Positions 38,926-48,482 of a DNA stretch of 64,000 nucleotides are shown here, piece by piece. The stretch's first letter is position 1. Every line of letters begins with the position of its first letter. The position numbers and the translations under genes were made by a program. The DNA is from an uncultured Caulobacterales bacterium (GTDB lineage: Bacteria > Pseudomonadota > Alphaproteobacteria > Caulobacterales > Caulobacteraceae), in assembly GCA_903858685.1 (NCBI GenBank), contig CAIOJR010000101.1:30763-94762 (forward strand). The letters run 5' to 3'. The notes below the pieces were generated by a model. That model was not told where the DNA came from. It was given only the letters and a program-made list of their open reading frames with translations, and made no database searches.

Positions 38926-39837
38926 ATGGTCGATCAGGACGTCCGCTTACCCGTTCCACACTATGCCCTGTATGGCGAAGCGCCGGAGCAGACCGACGCC
39001 CGTTTCCTCCACCTTGAAACGCTGGAAGCGCGCAGTCGTCCCAGCGATTGGAAAATCCGACCGCATCTGCATCGCGACCTGCATCAGGTCTTTGTCATCT
39101 CCTCAGGTCTGGGCGACATATCGGTGGAGACCGAACGCTTCAGGCTGGAAGCGCCGTTCGTGCTGGTCGCGCCCGCCGGGTTGGTGCACGCCTTTGTCTG
39201 GCCGACCGGGGCGGAGGGGCATGTGCTGACCCTGGCTGACAGCTATGTGCGTGAAGCTACGGCAAGATTTCCGGAGCTATCGGCATTGTTTGGGCAAGCG
39301 CTGTGGCTGCACATGGACGCCGACGCGGAGCTGGAAGCCGCCATGTCCGGCGCGCTCTCCCAGCTGGCGCGGGAGGCCATCTGGGACGGACCCTGTCGCG
39401 AGGCGGCTATCGAGGCGCATCTGCTGGCCTTTCTGGTGGCGCTGCATCGGTTGCGGCTGATCTCGCGTCAGTCAGCCCTGTCGCTGAGCCGTCAGGCGGA
39501 CATCGCCGCGCGCTTTCGGGCCTTGGTGGAGCGCCGGTTTCGCACGCCGCGCACCATCGCCGCCTATTCAGCTGAATTGGGCATTACGGAGAAACAGCTT
39601 CGCAGCGCCTGTCTGAAGGCGGTGGGGCAATCGCCCTTGCAGCAGCTTCGTCGGCGTCGGGTGCTGGAGGCCAAGCGCCTCCTGACCTATTCGACCATGA
39701 CCGTGGCCGAGGTCGCCTATTCCCTAGGCTTTGACGATCCGGCCTATTTTTCGCGCGTGTTCAGCGAGGAGACGGGCGCCGCCCCCAGCGCTTTCCGAGC
39801 CGAGCGGGGTTTGATCCTGTCCATTTCGCCCGTGTGA
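38926..39837 (+). CDS. pobR: AraC-family regulator of pobA (PobR)
   Basis: 303 residues. The N-terminal cupin half, with WKIRPHLHRDLHQVFVISSG, is the ligand sensor. The C-terminal double helix-turn-helix includes TIAAYSAELGITEKQLRSACLKAVGQSP and AEVAYSLGFDDPAYFSRVFSEETGAAPSAFR, the AraC signature. In other bacteria the AraC-type PobR activates divergent pobA in response to 4-hydroxybenzoate; the same layout here makes that role likely. An AAGG-rich site precedes ATG 38926. It converges on the MarR gene with 12 bases between stops. Confidence 0.88.
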   Translation: MVDQDVRLPVPHYALYGEAPEQTDARFLHLETLEARSRPSDWKIRPHLHRDLHQVFVISSGLGDISVETERFRLEAPFVLVAPAGLVHAFVWPTGAEGHVLTLADSYVREATARFPELSALFGQALWLHMDADAELEAAMSGALSQLAREAIWDGPCREAAIEAHLLAFLVALHRLRLISRQSALSLSRQADIAARFRALVERRFRTPRTIAAYSAELGITEKQLRSACLKAVGQSPLQQLRRRRVLEAKRLLTYSTMTVAEVAYSLGFDDPAYFSRVFSEETGAAPSAFRAERGLILSISPV

Positions 39838-39849
39838 GCGGACACCATG

Positions 39850-40284
39850 TCAGTCCCGTCCCGTCCAGATGGATCGGAGTAGTTTTCGCGCCGCCACGCG
39901 CTCTGACTCTGTCATCCGGGCCATGATCAACTCTTCATTTTCATGCACGGCCTGATTGAGCTTCTCGATCAGCGCTTCACCCTGGGATGACAGGCGCAAG
40001 CCCTGTGATCGGCCGTCGATGGGCGCCCTTTCAATCAAGCCGCGATTGACCAGACCGCCGGTCAGGGGCGCCATGTTTGCGCTCTTGATCGCCAGCATCC
40101 GGCCAATTTCGCTCTGAGTGATCAGCGGATTTTGCGCGATGACCAGCAGGGTCGACATCTCTACAATCGTCACATTCAGCGCCGCGATGCGATTATTGAG
40201 GTCAGCTTGCATGGCCGCTGTGGCGCGCCGAAGTTGATAGCCGAGATAGCCTTCAAGCGGGTGGGTCGGGGCTGAAGCGTTCAT
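39850..40284 (-). CDS. MarR-family regulator of hydroxycinnamate genes
   Basis: 144-residue winged-helix repressor. LLVIAQNPLITQSEIGRMLAIKSANMAPLTGGLVNRGLIERAPIDGRSQGLRLSSQG shows the helix-turn-helix and the wing with DxRxxxLxLTxxG-like residues. It is divergent from vdh-ech-fcs over an 80-base gap that holds a promoter with a dyad in its -10 box. MarR proteins such as FerR and CouR repress such genes and release on binding a hydroxycinnamoyl-CoA thioester; the same effector is expected here but is inferred. Confidence 0.87.
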   Translation of the reverse strand: MNASAPTHPLEGYLGYQLRRATAAMQADLNNRIAALNVTIVEMSTLLVIAQNPLITQSEIGRMLAIKSANMAPLTGGLVNRGLIERAPIDGRSQGLRLSSQGEALIEKLNQAVHENEELIMARMTESERVAARKLLRSIWTGRD

Positions 40285-40306
40285 GCGTCCCTTATGACAA
40301 TCCCTA

Positions 40307-40341
40307 TTGCCGACCGCAACAATTACAACTATGCTTCATAG
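40307..40341 (+). promoter_or_regulatory. Promoter of vdh-ech-fcs with MarR-type operator
   Basis: TTGCCG (40307-40312), a 17-base spacer and TATGCT (40330-40335) form a sigma70-like promoter. The inverted repeat CTATG-CTT-CATAG (40329-40341) covers the -10 box, so a bound MarR dimer would block polymerase. A GGGAGG site (40351-40356) and ATG 40365 follow. Confidence 0.6.
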
Positions 40342-40364
40342 CAATTAAGTGGGAGGATTCAAAT

Positions 40365-41816
40365 ATGACGCATCCTGTTGTCGATCTGGTGATCAACGGC
40401 GCCCAGACCAAGGCCGCTGCGACCTTCGACCGGCTGAACCCCATTACCGGCGACATCGCCACGCGCGCCGCTGCGGCCTCAATCGCAGACGCCAGCGCCG
40501 CGGTTGACGCCGCCGCTGCGGCCTTGCCGATCTGGTCCGCGATGGGGCCGAATGCTCGCCGCGCGGTGCTGAACAAGGCCGCCGCCGCCCTGGAGGCGAA
40601 AGCGCCGCACTTTGTCGACGCCATGATGAACGAGGTGGGCGCGACAGAAGGCTGGGCGCGGTTCAATCTGATGCTGGCGGCCGGCATGATCCGCGAGGCG
40701 GGCGCCATCACCACTCAGATCAGCGGAGACGTCATTCCATCTGACAAGCCCGGCTGCATGGCCTTGGCGCTGCGCGAGCCTGCGGGCGTCGTGGTCGGCA
40801 TCGCGCCGTGGAATGCGCCAATCATTTTGGGCGTGCGGGCCATCGCCGTCCCCCTGGCCTGTGGCAATACGGTCGTGTTCAAGGCCTCCGAGCAGTGCCC
40901 GCGCACCCACGCCCTGATTGTCGAAGCCTTCCTTGAAGCGGGCTTTCCGGCCGGTGCGGTCAATCTGATCACCAATGCGCCCGCAGACGCCGCCGAGGTC
41001 GTTGGCGCGCTGATTGACCACAGGGCGGTGCGCCGCATCAATTTCACGGGCTCCACTGCTGTGGGGCGGATCATCGCCAAACGGGCGGCGGAGCATTTGA
41101 AGCCGGTCCTGTTGGAGCTGGGCGGAAAGGCGCCTCTGCTGGTGCTGCATGACGCCGACCTAGACGAGGCCGTCAAGGCGGCGGCCTTCGGCGCCTTCAT
41201 GAACCAGGGCCAGATCTGCATGTCGACCGAGCGGATCATTGTGGTGGACGCCGTGGCGGACGCCTTCGTCGCCAGGTTCAAGGCCAAGGTCGCCTCCATG
41301 CCCGTTGGCGACCCGCGCGAGGGCAAGACCCCGCTCGGCGCGGTCGTCGACCTGAAGACGGTCAGACATGTTGAAGGCCTGGTGGCGGACGCCGTGGCGG
41401 CTGGCGCGGTTCAGGTCAATGGCGGCGCGGCGGACGGCGTTCTGATGCCCGCCACCGTAGTGGACGGCGTGACGCCCGCCATGCGCCTCTTCCGGGAGGA
41501 AAGCTTCGGTCCCGTGGTGGCGGTGATCCGCGCCCGGGACGAGGAAGAGGCCATTCTTCTGGCCAATGACACCGAATACGGCCTGTCTGCGTCGGTCTTC
41601 ACCCGTGACATCGCGCGCGGGTTGAAGGTGGCGCGGCGCATTCAGTCCGGCATCTGCCATGTCAACGGCCCCACCGTTCATGATGAGGCCCAGATGCCGT
41701 TCGGCGGCGTCAAGGGCTCCGGCTATGGCCGCTTTGGCGGCAAGGCGGGGATTGATGCCTTTACCGAACTGCGCTGGATCACGGTCGAGACCGAAGCTGG
41801 CCATTATCCAATCTGA
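40365..41816 (+). CDS. vdh: Aromatic aldehyde (vanillin/4-hydroxybenzaldehyde) dehydrogenase
   Basis: 483-residue NAD(P)-dependent aldehyde dehydrogenase. Catalytic Cys285 (QGQICMSTER), Glu251 (LELGGKAP) and Asn150 (PWNAP) are present, and REESFGPVVAVI plus MPFGGVKGSGYGRFGG are typical of the vanillin/salicylaldehyde group. It oxidises the aldehyde released by the HCHL enzyme next to it to 4-hydroxybenzoate or vanillate. First gene of the MarR-controlled unit, with a GGGAGG site eight bases before its ATG. Confidence 0.9.
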   Translation: MTHPVVDLVINGAQTKAAATFDRLNPITGDIATRAAAASIADASAAVDAAAAALPIWSAMGPNARRAVLNKAAAALEAKAPHFVDAMMNEVGATEGWARFNLMLAAGMIREAGAITTQISGDVIPSDKPGCMALALREPAGVVVGIAPWNAPIILGVRAIAVPLACGNTVVFKASEQCPRTHALIVEAFLEAGFPAGAVNLITNAPADAAEVVGALIDHRAVRRINFTGSTAVGRIIAKRAAEHLKPVLLELGGKAPLLVLHDADLDEAVKAAAFGAFMNQGQICMSTERIIVVDAVADAFVARFKAKVASMPVGDPREGKTPLGAVVDLKTVRHVEGLVADAVAAGAVQVNGGAADGVLMPATVVDGVTPAMRLFREESFGPVVAVIRARDEEEAILLANDTEYGLSASVFTRDIARGLKVARRIQSGICHVNGPTVHDEAQMPFGGVKGSGYGRFGGKAGIDAFTELRWITVETEAGHYPI

Positions 41817-41862
41817 TCTGCGCCGCCCACGCCTGTACCCATTCTCACAAGGACATTGACCC

Positions 41863-42696
41863 ATGGCTGACGATCCGACCGTCGCAAAATACCATGTCGA
41901 AAACGGCATCGCCTGGCTGAGCTTCAACCGCCCGGACAAGCGCAACTGCATGAGCCCCAATCTGAACCGCCGCATGGGCGAGCTTCTGGACGAGATCGAG
42001 TTTCGTGACGATGTGGGCGTGCTGGTCCTGAAGGGCGAAGGCGCAGCCTGGTCTGCGGGCATGGACCTGAAGGAATATTTCCGTGAGACGGAAGCCAAGG
42101 GCCTGGGCGCCACCCGTCAGGCGCAACGCGAGGCCTATGGCTGGTGGCGGCGGTTGCGCTGGTTTCAGAAGCCGACCATCGCCATGGTCAATGGCTGGTG
42201 CTTTGGCGGCGGCTATGGCCCGCTCTATTCATGCGATCTGGCGATTGCGGCGGATGAGGCGCAATTCGCCCTGTCGGAGATCAACTGGGGCATTTTGCCC
42301 GGCGGCGGGGCGACCAAGGTCGTGGTCGACCTGATGCCCCTTCGCGACGCCATGTACCACGCCATGACCGGGGAACTGATCGATGGCAAGAAGGCCGCCG
42401 ACTGGCGTCTGGTCAATGAGAGCGTGCCTCTGGCTGATCTGGAAGCCCGCGTCACGGCGCTGGCCAATGTGCTCTTGCAAAAGAACCCCGTGGCGCTGAA
42501 GGCGACCAAGGACGCCATCCGTCGCGTCAAGGAAATGTCCTACGACAACGCCGAAGACTATCTGGTCCGGGCGCAGGAAGCGGCCAATTCCTACGACAAT
42601 GACGGTCGCAAGGAAGGCATCAAGCAGTTCATCGACGACAAGACCTACAAGCCGGGTCTGGGCGTCTATGACCGCTCCAAGCAGATCAAGGCCTGA
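41863..42696 (+). CDS. ech: p-Hydroxycinnamoyl-CoA hydratase/lyase (HCHL)
   Basis: 277-residue crotonase-fold enzyme that hydrates feruloyl-, caffeoyl- or p-coumaroyl-CoA and splits it to the aromatic aldehyde and acetyl-CoA. SAGMDLKEYFRET with the active-site Tyr, PTIAMVNGWCFGGGYGPLYSCDLA and FALSEINWGILPGG with the catalytic Glu139 fit HCHL rather than simple enoyl-CoA hydratase. The C-terminal EGIKQFIDDKTYKPGLGVYDRSKQ also matches. It lies between the aldehyde dehydrogenase and the CoA ligase of the same pathway. Confidence 0.93.
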   Translation: MADDPTVAKYHVENGIAWLSFNRPDKRNCMSPNLNRRMGELLDEIEFRDDVGVLVLKGEGAAWSAGMDLKEYFRETEAKGLGATRQAQREAYGWWRRLRWFQKPTIAMVNGWCFGGGYGPLYSCDLAIAADEAQFALSEINWGILPGGGATKVVVDLMPLRDAMYHAMTGELIDGKKAADWRLVNESVPLADLEARVTALANVLLQKNPVALKATKDAIRRVKEMSYDNAEDYLVRAQEAANSYDNDGRKEGIKQFIDDKTYKPGLGVYDRSKQIKA

Positions 42697-42710
42697 AGGA
42701 GCCGCGCCCG

Positions 42711-44210
42711 ATGACCGGTCTGGCGGATCATGTCGCCTTCCATGCGAAATTGCGGCCGGACCGGCTGGCGGCGGTGGACCTCGTTACTGACCGGCGGTGG
42801 AGCTATGCAGAGCTCCACCGCGCCATAGACCGGTGCGCAAATGTTCTGATGCAACGTCACGCTTGCCATACAGGCGACCGAGTGGCGTGCTTGTCGCGCA
42901 ACCGGGTGGAGTTCATCATCCTCCACCTGGCCTGCGCGCGGGCGGGACTGATCTTCGTCCCGCTGAACTGGCGATTGAGCTCCGCCGAGATCCGCGACCA
43001 GCTTGAGGATGCGTCGCCGCGCCTTCTGGTGGGCGATGCGGACTTGGCCCAGCATGGGCTTGCGGGCGTGACCTTCGATGTTCTGAATGCTCAGATCAAT
43101 GACGATCAACTCACCTTCCTCGCCACGTCCGATCCTGATCGACCCAGCCTGATCCTCTATACGTCCGGCACATCCGGCCGGCCCAAGGGCGCGATGCTGA
43201 GCGAGCGCAATCTGGCCCAGACGGCCATCAATTTTGGGCTTCTGGGCGAGGTTTCACCGGACTCGGTCTTCCTGGTCGACTCCCCCATGTTCCACATCAT
43301 CGGACTGGTCACCTCGGTTCGTCCGCCCTTGATGTTTGGCGGCGCCATACTGGTGTCGGATGGATTTCAGCCCGCCCGCACCCTGGCCCGGATGGGAGAC
43401 CCTGCTCTGGGCGTCACCCACTATTTCTGCGTCCCGCAAATGGCGATCGCGCTACGCCGGGAGCCGAGCTTCAACCCCGACGCCCTGAGCGGCATGAAGG
43501 CCATCTTCACCGGCGGCGCGCCTCACCCGGCGGAGGACATCAAGGCCTATCTCGATCTGGGCGTGTCCATTGTCGACGGCTTTGGCATGAGCGAGGCGGG
43601 CACGGTGTTCGGCATGCCGCTGGCGCCCAACCTGATCGCGGCCAAGGCGGGCTGCGTAGGTGTGGCGACGCCCGCCATTGCGGCGCGGATCGTGGATGTG
43701 AACGATGAGGACTGCGCCATCGGCGTGGCGGGCGAGCTTCTGCTCAGGGGCGAGAATATCTTTTCCGGCTATTGGCGCAGACCCGACGAGACGCGCGCCG
43801 CCTTTACAGATGACGGCTGGTTCCGCACCGGCGACATCGCGGTCTGCGACCAAGACGGCTATTACAAGCTGGTCGACCGCAAGAAGGACATGTTCATTTC
43901 CGGCGGCGAAAACGTCTATCCAGCGGAGATCGAAAGCGTCCTGACCGGCGCGCCAGGCCTGCTGGAATGCGCGGTGGTGGGCGTGGCGGACGACATGTGG
44001 GGCGAGGTGGGCGTCTGCTGTTTCGTGACCCATCCCGACCACGACCTCACCGCCGAGATGCTGCATGCCCGGCTGGCCGGGCGCATCGCGCGATACAAGC
44101 TGCCCAGATCCTATCTGGCGCTGGACCAGCTTCCGCGCACGGGCTCTGGCAAGGTGATCAAGAGCCGTCTGAGGGACCTGATCCTCGCGGCCGCGTCGCA
44201 AACCACATAA
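42711..44210 (+). CDS. fcs: Hydroxycinnamate (feruloyl/p-coumaroyl)-CoA synthetase
   Basis: 499-residue ANL ligase. The P-loop is LILYTSGTSGRPKGAML, A5 is DGFGMSEAGTVFG, A7 is GWFRTGDIAVCD, the hinge is DRKKDMFISGGENVYPAEIE, and A10 is PRTGSGKVIKSRLR with the catalytic Lys. It makes the CoA thioester that HCHL cleaves. It is 14 bases after ech. The ATP/AMP type is clear, unlike the ADP-forming FerA of Sphingobium; p-coumarate versus ferulate preference cannot be told. Confidence 0.9.
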   Translation: MTGLADHVAFHAKLRPDRLAAVDLVTDRRWSYAELHRAIDRCANVLMQRHACHTGDRVACLSRNRVEFIILHLACARAGLIFVPLNWRLSSAEIRDQLEDASPRLLVGDADLAQHGLAGVTFDVLNAQINDDQLTFLATSDPDRPSLILYTSGTSGRPKGAMLSERNLAQTAINFGLLGEVSPDSVFLVDSPMFHIIGLVTSVRPPLMFGGAILVSDGFQPARTLARMGDPALGVTHYFCVPQMAIALRREPSFNPDALSGMKAIFTGGAPHPAEDIKAYLDLGVSIVDGFGMSEAGTVFGMPLAPNLIAAKAGCVGVATPAIAARIVDVNDEDCAIGVAGELLLRGENIFSGYWRRPDETRAAFTDDGWFRTGDIAVCDQDGYYKLVDRKKDMFISGGENVYPAEIESVLTGAPGLLECAVVGVADDMWGEVGVCCFVTHPDHDLTAEMLHARLAGRIARYKLPRSYLALDQLPRTGSGKVIKSRLRDLILAAASQTT

Positions 44211-44249
44211 GATGCGCAATAGGCGCAATCATCGGGAAGGAACGTCTGG

Positions 44250-45458
44250 ATGAACAGCTTGATCGCCAAGAACCGGTCAGGAATCACGATCCTGTTGTGC
44301 TTCCTGACGGCGCTGTTCGAGGGTGTCGACCTCCAGGCGGCGGGTGTCGCCGCGCCGCATCTGATCCCCCTGATGAAGCTCAATCCGGCTCAGGCGGGCC
44401 AGTTCTTCAGCGCCAGCACGCTTGGGCTTCTGATCGGCGCCCCCGTTGGCGGATGGCTGGCCGACAGGTTCGGGCGCAAGATCATGCTGATCACCTCCAT
44501 CGTCATTTTCGGCGTCTTCGCCCTGGCGACCTCTCTGGCGGGCGACTTTCAAAGTCTGGTGGCGGTGCGACTGGCGACCGGCGTGGGCCTTGGCGGCGCC
44601 TTGCCCAACATGATCGCTCTGGCCTCGGAAAACACCAGGGCGGAGCGGCGCGGGCTGGCGGTCGGCCTGATGTATTGCGGCATGCCGCTGGGCGGGGCTC
44701 TGGCCAGTCTGATCAGCCTGACCGGCGGAGCGGACTGGAAGTCCATCTTTTATATTGGCGGCGGCGCGCCCTTGCTGCTGGCGCCCGTGATCGCACTGAC
44801 CCTGTCAGAATCCATGCGCCGGCTGCGGGTCGCAGGCGCGCCCCATCCGGGCCTCAAGGCGTTTCTGGGGGCCTTGTTTGGCGCGGATCGCGCGGTTCGG
44901 ACCCTGCTCCTGTGGACAGGGTTCGGCTTTACCTTGTTGATCCTGTATCTGCTGCTGAACTGGTTGCCGTCACTCCTGATCGGGCGCGGCTTTTCAAAGC
45001 CGGTGGCGGCCATGGTGCAGATCGCCTTCAATCTCGGCGGCGTGGCGGGCAGTATCGGCGTGGGCTGGCTGATCGACGGCAAGCAGCGTGGCGTGGTGAC
45101 AATCGTCAGCTTCGCCCTGACCATCGCCTTTCTGACGGCGCTTGCCGTCATGCCCGCCCAACCCCTGATCGCCATCGCCATTGGCGGGGCCCTGGGGGTG
45201 GGCATCATGTCCAATCAGGCGATCCTCTACGCCATAGCGCCGTGGTGCTATCCCATGTCGGTGCGTGGAGCGGGGATAGGCGCCGCCGTGGCCGTGGGGC
45301 GCCTGGGCTCCCTGATCGGACCACTCGTTGCGGGTCAGCTTGTCGGTTCCGGACACAGCGCCAGTCAGGTGCTGCTCAATGTCGTGCCCATACTGGTGAT
45401 CGGTGCGGCAGCCGCCCTGACGCTGAGCTTCCGGCTCAGAGGCGAAGCGCCCCACTGA
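44250..45458 (+). CDS. MFS aromatic acid:H+ symporter (AAHS/MhpT type)
   Basis: 402-residue, 12-helix importer. The first helix FLTALFEGVDLQAAGVAAPHL and the loop GGWLADRFGRKIMLI match the AAHS family of aromatic acid transporters such as MhpT and PcaK, where an acidic residue in helix 1 is needed for transport. As the last gene of the vdh-ech-fcs unit (39 bases downstream) it is a good candidate for hydroxycinnamate or 4-hydroxybenzoate uptake. It converges on the amidohydrolase gene 15 bases away. Confidence 0.88.
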   Translation: MNSLIAKNRSGITILLCFLTALFEGVDLQAAGVAAPHLIPLMKLNPAQAGQFFSASTLGLLIGAPVGGWLADRFGRKIMLITSIVIFGVFALATSLAGDFQSLVAVRLATGVGLGGALPNMIALASENTRAERRGLAVGLMYCGMPLGGALASLISLTGGADWKSIFYIGGGAPLLLAPVIALTLSESMRRLRVAGAPHPGLKAFLGALFGADRAVRTLLLWTGFGFTLLILYLLLNWLPSLLIGRGFSKPVAAMVQIAFNLGGVAGSIGVGWLIDGKQRGVVTIVSFALTIAFLTALAVMPAQPLIAIAIGGALGVGIMSNQAILYAIAPWCYPMSVRGAGIGAAVAVGRLGSLIGPLVAGQLVGSGHSASQVLLNVVPILVIGAAAALTLSFRLRGEAPH

Positions 45459-45473
45459 GGCGCGACGTTCACC

Positions 45474-47516
45474 TCAATGCGCAGAGGCCGGTTCCGGCGC
45501 CGCATAGACCTTTGCGCCTCGGAACCACGTCTCCACCACACGGGTCATGGCGATGTCTGCGGCCTTGCCCTGTTCGGCCAGGCTCAGCACGTCCTGATCC
45601 ACCAGAATGAAGTCCGCTGACTTGCCCACTTCCAGTGATCCGAAGTCAGAGGCCCTGCCCATGGCGCGCGCGCCATTGATCGTATAGGCGTCCAGCATGT
45701 CGGCGATGGTCAGGCTTTCCTGCGGATTGGCGGGCGGGAAGCCCCGCTCCGCTCGGGTGAGGCCAGTCGCGATGTTCACAAAGGGCTGCGGATCGCGGGT
45801 ATTGACCGGGGCGTCAGAGCCCGCGACCAGGATGGCGCCCGCCAGCTTGGTGGACCGAGCCGGATAGAACTGGCGCTCATAATAGCTGTCCGGTTTGTGC
45901 ATCGCCTTGAAATCATTGCCTGACACTGTTTCGAAGAAGGGCACGACATTGATGTCGTAGGCTGGAACGGCCGTCATCCACGAATAGGTGTAGGCCAGGT
46001 ACAGATGGTCCCTGCCGATGCGCGCCACGTCCTGCGGCGCAACCACTTGCAGATGAGCGATCGTATCAGGCGTGGTCGCGACGCCATCGGCGGCGCGCGC
46101 GCCCTCTATGGCGTCGACGGCAGTGGCCACCGCAGCGTCGCCTATGGCGTGGATGTGCAGCGTAAAGCCCGCCAGATGGGCGCGGCGGGCATAGTCGAGG
46201 ATCACTTGCCGGTTATGCTGGAGCTTGCCTGACGAGATGGCGCATTGATCCGGATGGTGCCCGTGCGCTTTCATGAAGTCCGCCACGGCCTGCGGCGTCT
46301 CATAGGCTTGCGGGTCGGCGCGCTCGGCAGCGCAATAGGCCGATTGCAGGTCGACATAGCCCGCCACCGAAGGCTTGCCAGCCGCGTCAAGGCTAAAGAT
46401 CGGTTGCAGATAGGGCTTCAGCGAAGGTGAATCCGGCAAGGTCGGCGGGATGGCGTAGGGATTGCCCTCCAACACGCCGTCGGCGAAAATCTTGACGGCG
46501 TCGGCGCGGATCAGGTCATTGCCCGCATATCTGGCGCGAAGCTCGGCGGCGCCCTTCAGCAGGCGGTCATAGTCGATCACGCCGTCGGCTCCGGCATAGG
46601 CCTCCGGCTCATGGAACTGCATCATGTTGACGCGAAAGGTCAGCTGGTTGCGCGCCGCAAGCGTGTCGTACAGGATGGCTGCCGCGGGCGGCGCATAGGC
46701 GTCCTGCACGGCCGTGATCCCCACGCTATTGAGGCGTTGCGGCGCCAGCTCGGGCGTCTTCATCAGCTTGACGAAATCCGAGATCAGCATGTCCGGCGCC
46801 CCGACCAGATCGCGCGCATCCTCGTTCACTGCGCCATTGGGCTCGCCCGTCTGATCCACGCCGATCAGCTTGCGATAGGCGTGGAACACCTCTTTCAGCG
46901 TCTGTCGTGAAAGGCCGACAGGCGCCTGACGGGGCAGGGCGGCCTTGGCTAAGGCGGCGCTGTTGAAGGCGCCATGGTGGCCGTCATTGCCCAGAAGCGC
47001 CACGGGGCGGTCCCCGGCCGCACGGTCCAGAGCCGCGCGCAGTGTGGGATTGGCGGCGCTGGGCTGGTTGCCTTCGGTAAAGCTCCACTGCTCGACCGCG
47101 AGCCACTGGCCGGGCGCGACATTGTATTTCCGGATGCAGGCCTGAACGAAAGGAACCAGCGCATCGAGCGAGACCGGCGCGCTATCCAGCGTACAGACAT
47201 CCAGATCCGCTATGGCGGAGGGATGGATATGGGCGTCCACCAGTCCAGGCAGAACCAGTCGGCCATGTCCCCGCTCGACAACCGTTTTCGGCCCGATCAG
47301 AGCGCGGGCGTCCCTGGCGGCGCCCACAAAGACCAGCTTGCTGTCACGCACCGCCAGGGCCTGAGCCGTTGAATGGGCTGCATCCTCGGTATAGATTTTC
47401 GCATCGGTCAGAACAAAGTCGGCCGGGGCCGGGGATGCGCTGGCCGCGCCAGCGAACAGGCTGGCGGCCAGCACAGCGACGGCGCAGCACCGTCGATTGC
47501 TCACAAACAATGTCAT
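45474..47516 (-). CDS. Exported amidohydrolase family 3 protein (YtcJ-like)
   Basis: 680 residues with a clear Sec signal peptide (hydrophobic stretch CCAVAVLAASLFAGAASASPA, cleavage near residue 28). Metal-binding motifs are GLVDAHIHPSAIADL near the N-terminus, LHIHAIGDAAV for His ligands and AGSDAPVNTRDP near the end; GSLEVGKSADFILVDQD closes the fold. YtcJ-like proteins hydrolyse C-N or similar bonds in exported form, but natural substrates are mostly unknown. It stands alone between the hydroxycinnamate unit and an SDR gene. A periplasmic location is predicted. Confidence 0.85.
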   Translation of the reverse strand: MTLFVSNRRCCAVAVLAASLFAGAASASPAPADFVLTDAKIYTEDAAHSTAQALAVRDSKLVFVGAARDARALIGPKTVVERGHGRLVLPGLVDAHIHPSAIADLDVCTLDSAPVSLDALVPFVQACIRKYNVAPGQWLAVEQWSFTEGNQPSAANPTLRAALDRAAGDRPVALLGNDGHHGAFNSAALAKAALPRQAPVGLSRQTLKEVFHAYRKLIGVDQTGEPNGAVNEDARDLVGAPDMLISDFVKLMKTPELAPQRLNSVGITAVQDAYAPPAAAILYDTLAARNQLTFRVNMMQFHEPEAYAGADGVIDYDRLLKGAAELRARYAGNDLIRADAVKIFADGVLEGNPYAIPPTLPDSPSLKPYLQPIFSLDAAGKPSVAGYVDLQSAYCAAERADPQAYETPQAVADFMKAHGHHPDQCAISSGKLQHNRQVILDYARRAHLAGFTLHIHAIGDAAVATAVDAIEGARAADGVATTPDTIAHLQVVAPQDVARIGRDHLYLAYTYSWMTAVPAYDINVVPFFETVSGNDFKAMHKPDSYYERQFYPARSTKLAGAILVAGSDAPVNTRDPQPFVNIATGLTRAERGFPPANPQESLTIADMLDAYTINGARAMGRASDFGSLEVGKSADFILVDQDVLSLAEQGKAADIAMTRVVETWFRGAKVYAAPEPASAH

Positions 47517-47669
47517 GCCCTCAGGCTCCCCGGATCAGTTTGGGAAACCATAGTCGGGGCCTGAGCCGGTGGAAAGCAGCCGAGGCTTGACTTCCCTAGA
47601 GGAGGGGCGGCCAGCTTTTGCCCAACAACGACCGGAACAGGTCGCCACGGATCGGGACGGAGCGCCGCC

Positions 47670-48452
47670 ATGAAACTTGATTCCTCGATTTCCGCCGTCA
47701 TCACGGGCGGCGCCTCCGGCCTAGGCGCCGCGACCGCGCGCCTTCTGGCGTCCCAAGGGGTCAAGGTCGGCGTTTTTGATCTGAATGCGGACCTGGGCGA
47801 AGCGCTGGCCAGGGAAATCGGCGGCGTCTATTGCCAGGTCAATGTGACCTCCAGCGCCGAGGTGGACGCAGCCTTCGCCAAGTCGCGCGCCGCCATCGGT
47901 CAGGAGCGTATTCTGGTCAATTGCGCCGGCGTCGGCGGCTCGGTCAAAACCGTCTCGCGCGACAAGCAGACGGGCGAGATCAAGGAATATCCGCTCGATA
48001 ATTTCGAGCGGATCATTCAGGTCAATCTGATCGGCACGTTCCGCTGCATCACCAAGAGCGCAGCGGGCATGCTGACCCTGCCTGTGCTGGAGGACGGAGA
48101 GCGCGGCGCGATCGTCAATACCGCCTCGGTCGCGGCCGAGGACGGTCAGATCGGCCAGGCGGCCTATACGGCCTCCAAGGCCGGCATTGTCGGTCTGACC
48201 CTGACCGTCGCGCGGGATCTGTCCAGCGAGGCGATCCGGGTCAACACCATCCTGCCGGGCATTTTCGACACGCCGCTTTTGCAACGGGCGTCGGAAGCGG
48301 TGAAGGCGGGGCTGGCGGCTCAGGTCCCATTCCCCAAGCGCCTGGGCCAGCCGGAGGAATATGCGCATCTGGCGCACACCATGATCACGAACGGCTATTT
48401 CAATGGCGAAGACGTCCGTCTCGACGGCGCCATCCGCATGGCTCCGCGCTGA
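47670..48452 (+). CDS. Short-chain dehydrogenase, 3-hydroxyacyl-CoA dehydrogenase type
   Basis: 260 residues. The cofactor site is AVITGGASGLGAATARLLASQG; NCAG is in VNCAGVGGS; and the Ser-Tyr-Lys triad is in NTASVAAEDGQIGQAAYTASKAG. The HSD10-like insert DKQTGEIKEYPLDNFERII and the tail PFPKRLGQPEEYAHLAHTMI point to a type II 3-hydroxyacyl-CoA dehydrogenase. Its partner is the thiolase 30 bases downstream; together they would finish a beta-oxidation round. Confidence 0.88.
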   Translation: MKLDSSISAVITGGASGLGAATARLLASQGVKVGVFDLNADLGEALAREIGGVYCQVNVTSSAEVDAAFAKSRAAIGQERILVNCAGVGGSVKTVSRDKQTGEIKEYPLDNFERIIQVNLIGTFRCITKSAAGMLTLPVLEDGERGAIVNTASVAAEDGQIGQAAYTASKAGIVGLTLTVARDLSSEAIRVNTILPGIFDTPLLQRASEAVKAGLAAQVPFPKRLGQPEEYAHLAHTMITNGYFNGEDVRLDGAIRMAPR

Positions 48453-48482
48453 TCAGCGCGTCCACCAACCGGGAGGATACCC

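Noticed and set aside
43967-45610. 547-codon plus-strand frame overlapping fcs, the MFS gene and the amidohydrolase end
   Set aside because: Runs out of frame through three recognised genes and encodes low-complexity Gly/Arg-rich sequence.
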